This document shows, in pieces, positions 20,451 through 33,206 of a DNA stretch of 64,000 bases (positions within the stretch are counted from its first letter, which is position 1; each line of letters opens with the position of its first letter). A program made the translations under genes and the position numbers. The notes under the pieces are model-generated. The model saw only the letters and a program-made list of their open reading frames with translations. It was not told where the DNA came from and searched no databases. The stretch is taken from NCBI GenBank assembly GCA_028752905.1, contig JAQNBH010000014.1:20949490-21013489 (forward strand), read 5' to 3'. The DNA comes from Cladorhizidae sp. MBARI D1340-BT2 (Eukaryota > Porifera > Demospongiae > Poecilosclerida > Cladorhizidae).

Positions 20451-21115
20451 TCGTGTCATGACACATGCTCTCCTTTTTCCAAGCAGCTACAATATCATGA
20501 GAAATATATACAGTCTAGCCATAGTTCGGTATAGCATAATGCCATTGGTAGTCAGTCAAAATAGCTATCCTCAGACATTGTAAAAGCAAAAAAAAATATG
20601 GGATCTTCCCCCCAGACCCCCCTTTTACGACTTATGAACATGTTAAGAAAATATTAACAAAAATTAGGGCACCAAGTGACCAACCATTTCCACTCCCCCC
20701 CCCCCCCCCCTAGAGAACTAGAGAAAAATTGTGTATGAAACCTGTTGTCCATGATTTTGTAAGAAAATGCATGGAATGCAACATAATTCGATTTCACAAA
20801 AGCCCACCTCCATTATACGAGTGACAAGTGACTATATCTAATCTATATATGCTGATTGCCGTAGCATGCAACTTCAGCAAATATTTAAGATGGAATGTTG
20901 TACTAAAGATTTTAGAAAAAGTGCATGCCATCATAAGTAGCAGCTATATATACAGTTAGTACTGCAAAAATACCTGTGGGTAAAACACTTTCGTACTCCA
21001 CGCGGAAGCCCAGGGTGCACGTCCCCTTTCCGCACCATCCAGGCTCTCCGCCCCCTTTTATTTTTCCATATCTCAAGTTCGCCCCCCCTTGGCAAAATTT
21101 CTGTATACAACCCTG

Positions 21116-22181
21116 ATACTGCTCTTTTTTCGGTTACTGTAATATATTACATAAGAAATTTCATTAATATAAATTTTTATTGTGATGGGGGGGGGGGGGG
21201 GGGGGGGGGAGAAATCGTTTTGGGGGGATATCCCAGTTCCCCCCCCCCCCCCCCCCCCCCCCTGTATGAAACTCTGCTAGAGGAAGTGCGGATGTGCCGA
21301 CCCTTCACAGGCAGGAAACTGGCAAGCTCACATGGCAACATTAGAAACCAGAATGGGAGAAGCAGAGAGGGACAAACAATGAATTTGAAGAATAGGTGCT
21401 CTCAGTGTGAAAGGACCTCATTCACATGAAAAATGTCGGATGCAATTTGTCATCGATGCGATAATAAAGATTATTAGAGCACCCAATGCTTCACTAAAAA
21501 GTCGCTGATTTATTAAACAAGAGTATACATGAGACATTATCTCAATACTGTTGCAACAGAGCAAATTCCAGCATGGTTCACCACAGTTAAAGTGAAGAAC
21601 CAATGGATGAAGTTCAAACTAGATTCTAGAGCAGAAGAAACAGCCATTTCGAAACAGACAACTTAGACCTAAAGAAACCTCCACTCACTGATCCAGAGAG
21701 AATCCTGTTTGGTCCCTTGCATCAATTGCTGAACACTCGAGGGAAGTCCCGGCAAATTCTCTCACAAGAGAGAATCAGCAACACAATGTGTCTTCATAAT
21801 CGATGGCCTCAAACAAACCACTTGGGACTCAAAGTTATAGAAACTCGCACCATTTGATTGCTTTCAAAGCCCAAGTAGCTCTATACAATGATACATGCTC
21901 TCTAGTATGTTCAAATTTAGCACAACATATAAAGAACAAAAAAGAAAAATTTAACACAATCAGAAGAGATACCGAAAAGTTATGCTAATTATACATCCAC
22001 AGGCCAGACCATTTGGCATGTGCAAGCACAATTGGAGATGCTCTGTAAACTTTGGAAGACTTCTCATGAATTTGTTTTATAGAACCACACAAAGGCTTTC
22101 AAGTCACATATCCTAGTCTATGGCATTTCCCCCTCATGATGAGTTTTATGTCGAGCATTGAAGCTATGATATACATATTTT
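21116..22181. other. Unassigned sequence with poly-G and poly-C runs
   Basis: A G run (21186-21209) and a C run (21241-21262) lie about 30 bp apart and could pair as a hairpin. No gene family is recognised in the remaining 900 bp. Confidence 0.5.
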
Positions 22182-25100
22182 AAGTATAGTCAATTGGGGT
22201 GGGGAAAAAACAGGGTGGTATGTGGGGTGAAAAAAACAGCCCCCCCTCCCCCCTCCAGTCTCATTTTTTTGATCTTCCATATGTTCGCTTGGTTCTATAG
22301 AATATTTATACCCAGTGGAGTCAAATTTACACTATAGCGGAAAAAAAGCTGAAGCAATTACATAAAAAGTAACTTTCAAGTTTTTTTCAAATTGTTAGTA
22401 ATTTCGTTCTCTCGCACAAAACAAAGTTTTCGCTGCACCACCTTGCTTTTTTGGTTTAAATACTCCTAAGGAAGTAATCTCTCAGCCATCTAAGGCAAAG
22501 TTAAATCAGACCATTAACATTCTAGAGCCAAGCATGTTTTTTATCACCCCACTCATTTTAGCTACTGGGGGGGGTCAATAAAAACAGTTTTAATTGAACC
22601 CATGTGTGTGTTTTTTTTCAACCCATTCACTACGTTTATGATTATATTTGAAGCCACATGCTTTATGCCTGCTGTATGCATTTGATTGGTTAGAATGAAC
22701 GGACAGAGCTGGGCACATAAAAATTAGTTAGTCCTGATTGTTCACTTCTGATGTTTGTGTTGCTGGTGTTTGGAAATAATAAGACTTCACTAACTCTGGT
22801 GGCAGCATATATCTCCGGGCAAGATAGCTAGGTGAGGATTGTGAGGTTAAGTTAGGTCTAAGATAGTGTATGGTCCTAGAAGAGTCTAACAATATATATT
22901 TGCCTTGTTAATAAATGTCTTTTGTCTTTTCTTACACGTGTAACTGATTGCGCTACAGATTGAGATCATCATTTGAGACAGCCTAGCTACTTTAGAAGTA
23001 TGCCTCGTACCTACTGTACATTGCAAGGCCTAAGCTGTGGACAGAGGCTTCTGTTAGTATGGCTATTGGAGAAGTGGAAGCAGGAGCATCTGTCAAGGCT
23101 ACAGCTAAGAAATACAATCTATCAGTCTCCATGCTCTGCAAACGATGTCTAGTTGAAAAGGGTGGAGTGGTTTTGGGCAAAAGAGGCGGTGTTACCAGTA
23201 TACCACTGCAAACAGAAGAGAAGCTGGCAAGTTACATTCGTCGCATTGCTGAATGTGGCTTTGGCCCAATGCTGGAAGAACTCCGTGAAACTGTGCATGA
23301 TTATTTAGTAGTCATTGATATGAATGGCCTCTTTCAGTATAATAAGCTTGGATATGACTGGACCAAGAACTTCATGAAACGCCACAATCTCAATCTCAAA
23401 AAAGCAGGCCTGATGCAAATAGCGAGGAAGAATGTCACATCAGACCCATTTGTCATCTATGGGTTCTATGACTTACTGGAAGCTGAATTGGACCGTTGAG
23501 GAATAAGAGACAAACCTGAAGCCATCTGGAACCTGATGACAGTGGATTCCCGACTGATCCATCTCGATGGAAAACTATTGAGCCAGTAGGAAGCAAGACT
23601 ATGTGAGCATCTTGTGGTGCAAATCGCGAAAAAACTACAGTGTTGGCAGTGTGTTGCGCAGATGGCTCGGCATTGGATCCTCTCATCATCTTTAAAGGAA
23701 AGAATGTCATGACTAATTGGCTTGGTAAAGATTCACTCCCAAACACTTACTATGCTGTAAGTGAGAATGGATGGATGACAACAGCCATTTTCTATGACAA
23801 ATTCTACTCGTCTTCTATTAATATTTGATAGTCACCTCACACACACCTCTGCTGCTATTGTTGAACTGGCAGAGAGCGAGAACATCTTAATCCACAAGCT
23901 TCCAGCCCACTGCAACCTTTGGATACTTCAACCCTCTCAAGAGCACTATGAAGAATACCTCACATGTAGAGTCCATCAAACAGGTGCACGGGAGCCTCTC
24001 CGCAAAGCATCTTTTGTGAACCTTCTCTGCAGGATCTGGCATAAAGGTTTGAGCACAAGTAATGTAGCTGCTGGCTTTCGAGCCACTGGTATCTTCCCTG
24101 CTGATAGGATGAAGTACAAAATGTCATGATTAGAAAGTGGCCACATATAACAAGTGGGTGTCAGCTGGCAAACCAAGGGAGGAAGGTGGTGACCCAGTTC
24201 TATACACTCTAACAAGCACAACTGATAACACGGCATCAGCTTCATCAAGTGTGCCTTCAGCCTCACATGCGGCAGCATCGCCTAGCATACCTTTTGGTTC
24301 ACCTCCCCCTGCTACATCATGCTCAGAGCCGACACAATCCTACGAAACTCCTGAGAACAAGAAGATCACAATAGAGCTAATGAAGACACTACAATAGTAT
24401 GCTCCAGCAGGGACGAAGTACGTTTTCAATGTTGTGCCAGTGGAAGATGAGACCACATTTGAGAAAGTGATCAGATCTCGAGGACGGCCCAGCAGTGCCG
24501 CATTGCAACCAGCAAAGAGACAACGTGCTAGTATGCTTGGTGCCCTCCTTGCTACTAAAGACTTGAAGAGACAGGTGGATAAAAGGGAAAAAACAGCAAA
24601 GAAGAAGCTGCAACTTTCACCTGTTGCTAGACGTGCAGAAGAGTCTAGTAGCAGCAACAATAGTAGTGGTGATGAGGAGGAGCTCTCCGGTATTGATGAA
24701 GACAGGTTAGAAAGTACAATGAATAAATCCTTAAAGAGAAGAAGAGTTTCCAAAGATCTGCCACAGGCTGGTGCTGTCAAAGTTGGTGAGTTCTATGCTG
24801 TACGTTATTTACAACCGATGAAATGTTATTGGGGACAAGTTATTGGGGACAAGTTCAGCTCCTCTTCAGTGATGATGTAGACAGTGAGGAGGATACAAAG
24901 GCCGAAATGAAATATATGAAACCGGTTAAGCTGTCTGCAAATCCAAGACATACGATGGGACTGGCCAAAGATTGCTGATGTTGATATAGTGGAGATCTCC
25001 CGCTTCATAGCTGGTCCATCATTACCATCCCTGAAAGCAAAATCAAGGGGCCGTGGAACATTCTGCTTTGAGGATGATACCCTTGCCATGAGTAGAATGG

Positions 25101-25493
25101 AAAAGTATTACACCCAATATACATGTATGTAAATAGATACATACATAAAGAAGAGGAAACTATATTTACGAATGTCATCATCAACCAAGACGCATAAATG
25201 TGTGTATTTCACTGTCCGTCGTTTAGTTGTTTAGTTTTTCTAGGCATATTTTTTTCCACCACAATCAGTGTTCTTTTTCAACCCTTTGGCTGGGGCGGGG
25301 AAAAAAATCACATTTTTGCATGTTAACAAAAAAGTAAGAGGTATTTTCAAGCACACTAGGTGTTACACTATTGCATGGGGTACTTGTGAACAGTTAGGTA
25401 CATGTATATTGTTTTGGATTTCAAGCACGTAGGCTAGGCTGTAGGTCAAAGTTTAGGTAAATTGTTTTTTCCCCATCCCAAGTGACTATACTT
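22182..25493 (+). mobile_element. Pogo/Tigger-type DNA transposon 1
   Basis: Inverted repeats of 31 bp lie at 22182-22212 and 25463-25493. Both read AAGTATAGTCA then (A/C)TTGGG(G/A)TGGGG then AAAAAACA, with two mismatches. TA dinucleotides lie within the first bases, fitting the TA target of Tc1/mariner-pogo elements. The transposase lies between, on the + strand. Confidence 0.82.
22998..25110 (+). pseudogene. Pogo transposase (psq HTH plus DDE_1), decayed
   Basis: The start is MPRTY at 22998. A frameshift leads into RPKLWTEASVSMAIGEV and then ASVKATAKKYNLSVSML, a pipsqueak helix-turn-helix. The DDE_1 domain follows in several frames: the stretch around FPTDPSRWKTIEP near 23552, CCADGSALDPLIIFKGKN at about 23655, LIFDSHLTHTSA at about 23806 and AAGFRATGIFPADRMKY near 24072. 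The third acidic motif, usually LQPLD, reads LQPSQ, so a catalytic residue seems lost. A Ser/Pro-rich and basic tail continues to about 25110. At least four frame breaks are present. Confidence 0.8.
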
Positions 25494-27290
25494 CAACGTA
25501 GGTCTTCACACAGTCCTGCGAACTACGATTTACGCATTAGACTCTTGCTGCCATTCTTGAGTTGTAACAGTGTTCAAGATAATTCTAAATTAAAGGAGTT
25601 GTTTGATACCACACATAATACTAAATACTAAATATATAATAAAAAAGCATTTTAATTTAAAAACAAGTAACTATATTCCTGATGAAGGCTAGAGCATCTA
25701 GTCAATACGTCGAGAGAGTAGCTGATCATTGAGGGCATCGTAATTTCGTTATGTCAACTGAGAGTACATTGAGAATAAATTTAATAGGATATTCGAGAAA
25801 GATGTTTGTCGATAAAAGAAAGGAAATGAGACTCTACCTAGGTAGACCACCACTAGTAAGATCATCCTTCATCAATTAAAAATTATGCTCGCCAGTTACC
25901 TTTACCGTTAAGATGGCAGCAATCTCTTCAGCACAGGCATCGAGTTCTCCGTTACACACATATATAGGAGAGTTCTGTAAGTTGGATTTATAACTCTGTT
26001 CATCCAACTTCTGCAAGCTTCTCTTCTGCAAAAACATAGTGCAATTATAATACTATATTCATAAGCCCCATTCATTTAGCATTATAATACCTTCGTTTAT
26101 AAGGTTCTTGCCTATGTGTGGCCTTGATGTCCATCATGTCTGCATTCAGCATCGGTCCTGCAGATATACCTTATTCCATCCCTGAAGTTTATAATTAATT
26201 TGACGTAGGTGTTTCTGCCGACACCATTTCATTATCAAGGTGACCACGCTTGCTCTCTGGAAGTTTGGGCGACCAGTTCCTTGTATTTCTACAACAAGAA
26301 TAACAATAACAACGGACACAACTAATATAGCATAAAGGTGGCATTGCTAAATTGCGCCTTGGTGCAGATAGAGAACACAGCGATGGCTACTACATCAGCT
26401 ACCCTAACTCCTGGGAAATGTGCATCAACAACAGCTTGTCAATGAGTGGACTGTTTGCACGGGTGCGCCAATGGGAAGGCTTTATTCACACTACTACTAA
26501 ACATACCAAGCATGTGTATGCCCACAAGTCTAGTATAAACTCTGTTTAGTGCCACCACTTCTACCTAAACCAGCAAGTAAAGAGTGCTCTAGAGCAAATA
26601 CACTCTTTCTAAACAACATTACTAAATCATATACACCCATTGACTCTTCTACCTTGTAAATGAATATTTAACATCATTTATTAGACAAGAGCAGAGGAGC
26701 TATAGTCTCATGAGCTAGACAAATAAGAAACTAGTCTCATGAGACAGAAGCTTGTCTCACGATGTATGAGGCTCAGAAAGATCTAAGAAAGGAGGTAGCA
26801 GTGTTACCCGAGAGATACTATGCAGCTTTCCTCATGAAGAGCATCAACAATGTCAGCGAGAGAGCGTTGAAGATGGCACGTGATCATTGGCCATAAAAAA
26901 AAGAGTAAAAGTCATAAACCTCCAGAATTTATGTAATAATAACCCCCCACCCTTCCAATTATCTATAGTAACTACAGGGTAGGACTGGTGATAACCACAT
27001 AGCTTTATACTGATGTGGACAGCAACTAATCTACAAACTAGGGGGCCTCAAAACTTTTTTTAATCAATTCACAATGTCTAACTCTTGCAGAGAGGAGGGG
27101 TAGGGGGGGGAGGTATTAATACAAGCAACTGCCTCCCACATCATTAATATTATGAGCTAAATGCTAAAGCTCTAAGGACTGGTAAACTGAGAGAATACAA
27201 CACTTGCGTTCACTGGGTTTGAACATGTGTTTCTTTGAAACAAAAGCAGCATGTGACCTGGACAGGTGATTAAGTTCATTGAATGCATTT
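25494..27290. other. Unassigned sequence
   Basis: About 1.8 kb of AT-rich sequence. I see no rRNA, transposase or retroelement motif. The only notable texture is clustered CTCATGAG palindromes at 26705-26765. An open frame of 65 codons at 26352 has no recognisable domain. Confidence 0.5.
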
Positions 27291-27461
27291 GGGGCACAGT
27301 GAATCGGGGCACAGTGAATCATGATTCATTGAAGGAAGGTTAAAAAAAATAATAATAATAATAATAATTAAAAAATGGGTGGTAGGTGTGGTAGCGTTCG
27401 GTTGACCGACGTGTGCGGATAACTGACGTTCGGATAACTGACTTCCTACTGTATATCTAAA

Positions 27462-29598
27462 ATGGTTCGAAACAGAAAGGGAGACGAGAGGAAAATTGGC
27501 AAGACTGATGGACAAACAATGAAAGAAGCTGTGCGAACTGTGGTTGATGATGGGATGAGTATCCGAAAAGCTGCACAAAACGTTGGTATCCAGAACTCAA
27601 CATTGCGTCGCTATGTGGAGAAGTTTAAAGCGGCTGGAGGTAATCTGATGGTTTATGCGCCACAGTATAGTTGCAGGCAGGTGTTTACAGATGAAGAAGA
27701 GGTGGTTTTGAAGAACTATCTCGTGAAAGCCACACAAATACAATATGGGTTGACTAGCACACAAGTCAGGCAGTTAGCCTATGAGCTTGCTGTTAGGAAC
27801 AAGAAAACTTTTCCTGCGGCATGGGAGCAAAACAAGAGTGCTGGCGAAGATTGGTTTTACAGCTACAGGAAACGATTTCCCGAGTTAACTTTACGTCGCC
27901 CTGAAGCAACTAGCCTTTCCCGTGCAACCAGTTTTAATAAAACGAATGTTGGAGTATTCTTCAAGAACTTGGAGACTGTCCTAAAAAAGTACGAGTTCAC
28001 TCCAAATGATATCCACAATGCTGATGAGACTGGGTGCACCACGGTGCAAAAGGTTACCAACAGCAAAGTGATTGCTCTGAAAACAATGAAACAGGTTGGA
28101 AAAATAACTTCAGTGCCTTGGTAACTTTGTTGTGCACTATCAATGTTGCTGGGAACTTCATGGTTTTCCCACGTGTCTTTTTCAAAGACATAATGCTGCA
28201 TGGTGCCCCACCAGGAACTGTTGGAGCTGCTCATCAAAGTGGCTGGATGACGGCTGAGAACTTTGTTTTGTACATGAAACATTACACCAAGTGTTCACAG
28301 GAACGCAAAGTGCTAATGATACTCGATAATCATGACACACACTTGTCCATTGAATGCATCGATCTGGCTTATGAGCATGGTGTGGTTATGCGTTATGCTA
28401 ACACTCGCTCCACATTGTAGCTTGTGGCTACAACCGCTCGACCGTACGGTTCAAATCCACCTTCAATAGGGCAGCAGACGCGTTAATGATTAACCACCCT
28501 GGACAGCCAATCACGATTTATGATATTGCTGAGATAGCAGGCTCTGCATACCCCTTGGCATTCACACCGATGAACATTGTATCCGGCTTCAAGTGTACAG
28601 GCATCCATCCATACAATCCGATTATCTTCACTGATGAAGATTTCATGTGCACTGACCGAGACAATGACGCTGCAACAACAGCAAGTGTGCCTGCATCAAG
28701 CGTCACTGAGGCGCAACCAGTTGCATCTACTCCAAACGTCACTGATCAAGTCGATTCAACAGCAAACGTTCCCGAGGCGCACCCAGTGTGACCCGAGGAC
28801 ATCAGCCCATTTCCCAAGCTGGACCACGTAAAAGAAAGGGAGGTAGGAAGAAGGGTAGGTCACTCGTCCTCACTGATACAGGCGCAACCAGTTGCATCTA
28901 CTCCAAACGTCACTGATCAAGTCAATTCAACAGCAAACGTTCCTGAGGCGCACCCAGTGTGACCCGAGGACATCAGCCCATTTCCCAAGGCTGGACCACG
29001 TAAAAGAAAGGGAGGTAGGAAGAAGGGTAGGTCACTCGTCCTCATTGATACCCCCGTGAAGGAGCAATTAAGGGAAGCCCATGCAGGTAGGAAGCAAAAG
29101 AAGGGCAAGGCAAAGTCAAAAGGTAGCATAAAACCCAAAAGACTGAAACTGGATGATAAACACCATGACAAGAGGAAGGCATTAGACAATGTGGATAGCG
29201 AAAGTAGAGAAGGTGAAGAATGGATAGCATCGGATCATGACACTTCAGATTACGATGATCCAGCAGAACAACAACAGGAGGATCTGGAGCTGCCAGGTGC
29301 TGATGATCTACAACCAGATGATTACATCTTAGTCAAATTCAGTACTAGGAAAACTCAGGTCATGTATGCAGGCCAGATCCAATGCCATTATCCAGCAGAA
29401 GATGAGTCTACATTTGAAGTCAAATTTCTGAGACGCAAAACACCGAAGACATTCTCTTTTGTGTTTCCTGCAGTAAATGGCATTATTGTTTTTAAACGTT
29501 GGAATAAGACATGTTATATTTTTAGTGTTCTCGCCATGACTCGTATTCTTTTATACCCAATGATTATATACAGCTGCTATATGTCCTTCCTTTGTTAG
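27462..29598 (+). pseudogene. Pogo transposase (psq HTH plus DDE_1), frameshifted
   Basis: The first frame (27462-28124) gives a pipsqueak helix-turn-helix (MKEAVRTVVDDGMSIRKAAQ), a CENP-B-like second HTH region, and the first acidic motif NADETGCTTVQ near 28017. A shift near 28085-28120 moves to a second frame with VLMILDNHDTHLSIECIDLA (near 28309). The third motif LQPLD (near 28434) is in yet another frame. GFKCTGIHPYNP follows near 28586. The tail has an internal tandem duplication (28711-29052) and a basic, acidic-patch C-terminus to 29598. Confidence 0.83.
28711..29052 (+). repeat. 171-bp tandem duplication inside pogo 2
   Basis: The block starting GCGCAACCAGTTGCATCTAC at 28711 is repeated from 28882 with few changes, down to GTCACTCGTCCTCA. 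It falls in the tail-coding region and adds a second in-frame stop (GTGTGA). Confidence 0.88.
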
Positions 29599-30050
29599 AA
29601 AATCAACACTACTGGCGAAAATGGTCTTATAAACATGATCATGTAATAAAGCAATTAATTAAAGCGAATTTTGTTGATGTTCATGAAGGTAATTCCATGC
29701 GTGGATATTGATATATAAGATGCTTTTATACGTGTGCAGCGATGTGGCGTCTGGTGGTAGTGGTGATTGTGCAGTTATGCCAACGGGCAGCGTACCCCCC
29801 ATCACTTTTCTCCACCAGGTTCACCCGATTCACTGAGCCCCGTAAGCAGATTCACTGTGCCCCAGTACGGGGTACAGTGAATCACTAGGATTTTTTTTAA
29901 TTTGGTCATCCACTCCAAAACCATGAACTAAATGGCAAGGCTAGGTGTTTATACAACACCCTATATTTCATATGCAGCACAGAACGGAAATCTCTTTACA
30001 ACGAGGTAAGAGAAAATCCAAAAATAAACTTTTGTGATTCACTGTGCCCC

Positions 30051-30590
30051 GGCTTCCCCTACCTGATGGGAAACCAGCTAAATTTGGAAAGACGCTTCAC
30101 CGGCAAGACAACCGGCAAGACAATGGATGCACTTGGTGTCTACTATGGCGGTGCCATCCGTGACAACATCGGTGATGTTGATGCAATGGTGAAAGCAATC
30201 TGGGCTGTCTTCCACCACTCTGCTTCAACAGATGAGGATCCTCAGCATCAGTTCTGTCCTGTTGGTGAGGAAAGCTGGTGCAAGTCAAGTTCTGTCCCAA
30301 GAGATCCCATCAGCTAACAACAGAATCCCACCTGAGACCTAGTGCAGTTTATTAGGCCAGTTTTTGAGGAGTTGACAGATAGGGAACTTTTAGATAGGTG
30401 CATTCTAGGTGCAACACAGAATCAAAATGAAAGTTGCAACAACCTGATCTGGGAAAGGTGTTCCAAGACAGACTTTTGCTCTGTAGTTACAGTGCAACTT
30501 GCAGTAGACATGGCTGCCATGGTGTTCAACAATGGCATGATGAACATTCCAACCCTTATCCGTCTCCTACCATTTTTTACAGGCCTCTGA
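30051..30590 (+). pseudogene. Mutator-like transposase fragment (copy M1)
   Basis: Two frames hold hallmarks of the invertebrate Mutator-like transposase domain (Pfam Mutator-like family): YYGGAIRDNIGD, HQFCPVGEESWCK, then FEELTDRELLDRCILGATQN and NESCNNLIWERCSK, ending with a VFNNGM motif near 30525. This is only the C-terminal third, and a stop/frame change lies near 30315. It is the same family as the copy at 45399-47300 and directly abuts pogo 2. Confidence 0.78.
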
Positions 30591-30915
30591 AGAGCCACAA
30601 TTATTCCATTTGTTTTTCATACTACATGCCCTAGTTTGGAGTTTGGGGTGAACATAGACCTGAAATGAAATGCCCGACTTTAACCGATTAAACGCCGTAA
30701 GCGCCATATGGCGCGAGACCTTACATCCTTCGCCACACAAAAATATATAAAATGAACCGTTACGAGCTAACAGCCCCGGTTGGGTTCTGCACATGCCTAG
30801 TAGACTAGAGAACGTCACAAAAATGATTATTTCCGGTTGATGCATCGTGCAACAAAAATCCTGCGGTTGAACGCCATTTTTGTTGGTCGAGCTTTTTTTT
30901 TTTAACTGCTCAAAG

Positions 30916-33206
30916 ATGCTCTCCTGTGAGGACGTTATTTCTCAACTTTTAGCCGGCGATTCTGGCGATTCTGGGTCAGATTCATTTGGGGAAGAAGGTG
31001 AAGACATCTATGCATACCGAGGAAACACTCTGGATCCAGTTGCTCTAAGAGAAGAGGCGTGCTTGGATGGACTTCTCGATTGTAAGTTTCTTCTAACCTT
31101 AGCGCTTCATAGCCTTTGTTTACCATAGTCAACTGAGAGTGTACTATTGCCAAATACTAGCTTATTCTGTTGGTATTCCAAATTCAGACAGGTAGTTATA
31201 GAAAAAAGTTATAGCTAAGAGTGTAGGTTGGAGTTGTTGAGTTGTTGATTTTCATTTGAATTTGAATTTTCAAATGTTGACCACAAACTTGATATATATA
31301 TATATATCTTGTTTTTCCCACCCTCCCCACTACTTTTCCTACAGCATCAGATGATGAGAGCGGAAATGAGGCATCTATGACTCCTTTTGTTACATTGGAG
31401 GATGAGGAAGCCTTGCCTGAAGTCTCTACAGGGCGTAGGAACACGACTGGTGCTGGAGTTGTGCGAGGGAGAGGCGGGCGAGGGAGTACTGGCCAAGGGG
31501 GAAGCAGCTCAAGTGGTAGTGGAGTCGTAAGTGTTGCTAGTGGTCCTCCAAAAGGTACTGGTAGTAGGCGGGCCAGAGGTTATAGGCGTGTGCGAGCATC
31601 TGGCACTGGTTCTGTCCGAGCATCTGGCACTGGTTCTGCCCAAGCATCTGGCACTGGTTCTAGGCTAACTGAGGTCACAGGTAAGTGGGAAATAAAGGAG
31701 CCAACTCCTTTGAAATTGGACTATACAGCAACAGCTGGTCCAACTTCTTCATTGCTTGGTGCATCAAGTACATTTTTAGATGCATTTTACCTTTTTTTTA
31801 CTCTTGAAGTGTGGGAACTCCTAGTAGCAGAGACGAACAGTTACGTTTCTAGGATGGCTAGTCTCTCCAGGCCATGGGTAGATACTAATATAGAGGAAAT
31901 GAAAGCTTTTGTAGGAATGTTGATAATAATGGGAGTTTCCACACTTCCATACTTAGAATTGTACTGGTCCACTAATCACTCGGATTTGTCTGGATCTTTG
32001 GTTCGTAAAGTAATGCCTAGGACTCGGTTTTTGGAGCTAATGCGTTATGTACATGTAAATTCTATTGATGGTTTGTTGGTTACAAAGGGTAACCTGAATT
32101 ATGATCGGCTTTATAAGGTAAGGAAGTTATTAGATTTGATTACTCCTAAGTTTGAGAGTGAATATACTTTGCATCAAGAGCTTAGTATTGATGAAGCTAT
32201 GATTCCCTTTCAAGGTAGGCTTGGCTTCAAACAGTATATGAAGGACAAACCAATAAAATGGGGGATAAAAGTGTTTGTCCTTTGTGATGCTAGGAATGGG
32301 TACATTTATCGGTTGCAGATTTATACAGGTAAGAACGTGGAAGTAGCTGATAAAACTGGTTTGTGTAGTAGAGTTGTTTTAGATTTGTTAGAAGGATTAG
32401 AACATAAGAACTTCCATGTGTACATGGACAATTATTATACTAGTCCTAATTTATTTCAAACGCTTACAAGTAAAGGCTTTGGTGCATGTGGTACAGCTAG
32501 GTATACTAGGAGGAACTTTCCTCCAGATTTAATAACAAAAGCTTCGATTAGAAATAGAGGTTATTATGATTATAGGTCTAATGGTGCACTCCTGGCTTTA
32601 GTTTGGGTAGATAAACGGTCAATCTACATGATAACTAATATACATCCCGCGGAAAATAATTTAGTACCTCCTACTGTAAAAAGGCGCAAAATTGATGGTT
32701 CTAGAGAGGATCTGCCATGTCCCCCATGTTTGCCTGATTATCAGTCATTCATGAGAGGTTTGGACAGAGCAGATCAGAGAATAGGCTACTATAATTTGGG
32801 TAGAAAGTCTAGGAGATGGTGGAAAAGGGTTTTTTCGTATTTGATAGAAGCTTGTTTATTGAATTCATTTATTTTGTTTTCTTCTGTCCGAGCTCCAATA
32901 TCAGTAAGGAAGGGTAATTATCTAGAAGCTAGGATTGTTCTAGCTAAATCTTTGATTGGTTCTTTCTCTTCTCGGCAGCGTGCAGGTCAACGTTGTAGTC
33001 AGGCAAATAGTCAGCTAGATCGCCTCAATTTAAAACTAGGTCATTTCCCACAGTGCTGTGCAAAGAAGCGCTGTGTAGTTTGCATTTGTAAAGGTTACAG
33101 GCATGAGGCAAGGTCCCAGTGTTGTTTTTGTAAGGTTCCTTTGTGTGGTGGATCAACAGGCCGTGACTGTTTTCGTAAATACCATACCTTGGTGGACTAT
33201 CAGTAA
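30916..33206 (+). CDS. piggyBac transposase, two exons, intact
   Basis: Exon 1 is 30916-31081, the intron 31082-31344 (GTAAGT...CCTACAG) and exon 2 31345-33206, giving about 675 aa. The N-terminus is acidic (GEEGEDIYAYRG), followed by a Gly/Arg/Ser-rich linker with three ASGTGS-type repeats (about residues 90-165). The transposase core has catalytic Asp candidates at about 338 (LSIDEAMIPFQG), 417 (VYMDNYYTS) and 529/532 (RGLDRADQ). The C-terminal cysteine-rich domain (CVVCICKGY...CCFC...CF+KYHTL) binds terminal repeats in this family. It catalyses precise cut-and-paste at TTAA. The ATG at 30916 was chosen because upstream in-frame sequence has no ATG. Confidence 0.92.

Larger units (their letters stand above)
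17595..21115 (-). mobile_element. hAT DNA transposon
   Basis: The ends are CAGGGGTGTATTTAG (17595) and, reversed, CAGGGTTGTATACAG (ending 21115). The 5 bp ATACT flanks both sides (17590-17594 and 21116-21120). The termini run into poly-G/C tracts on the left. The transposase is on the - strand. A 5-bp duplication is shorter than the usual 8 bp of hAT but is reported for some subgroups. Confidence 0.8.
27291..30050 (+). mobile_element. Pogo-type DNA transposon 2
   Basis: The ends carry GGGGCACAGTGAATC (27291, repeated at 27306) and its complement GATTCACTGTGCCCC (ending 30050). Extra copies occur near 29829-29886 in both orientations. Between them lies a pogo-type transposase. The exact outer boundary and target duplication are uncertain because of the repeated termini. 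Confidence 0.75.
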
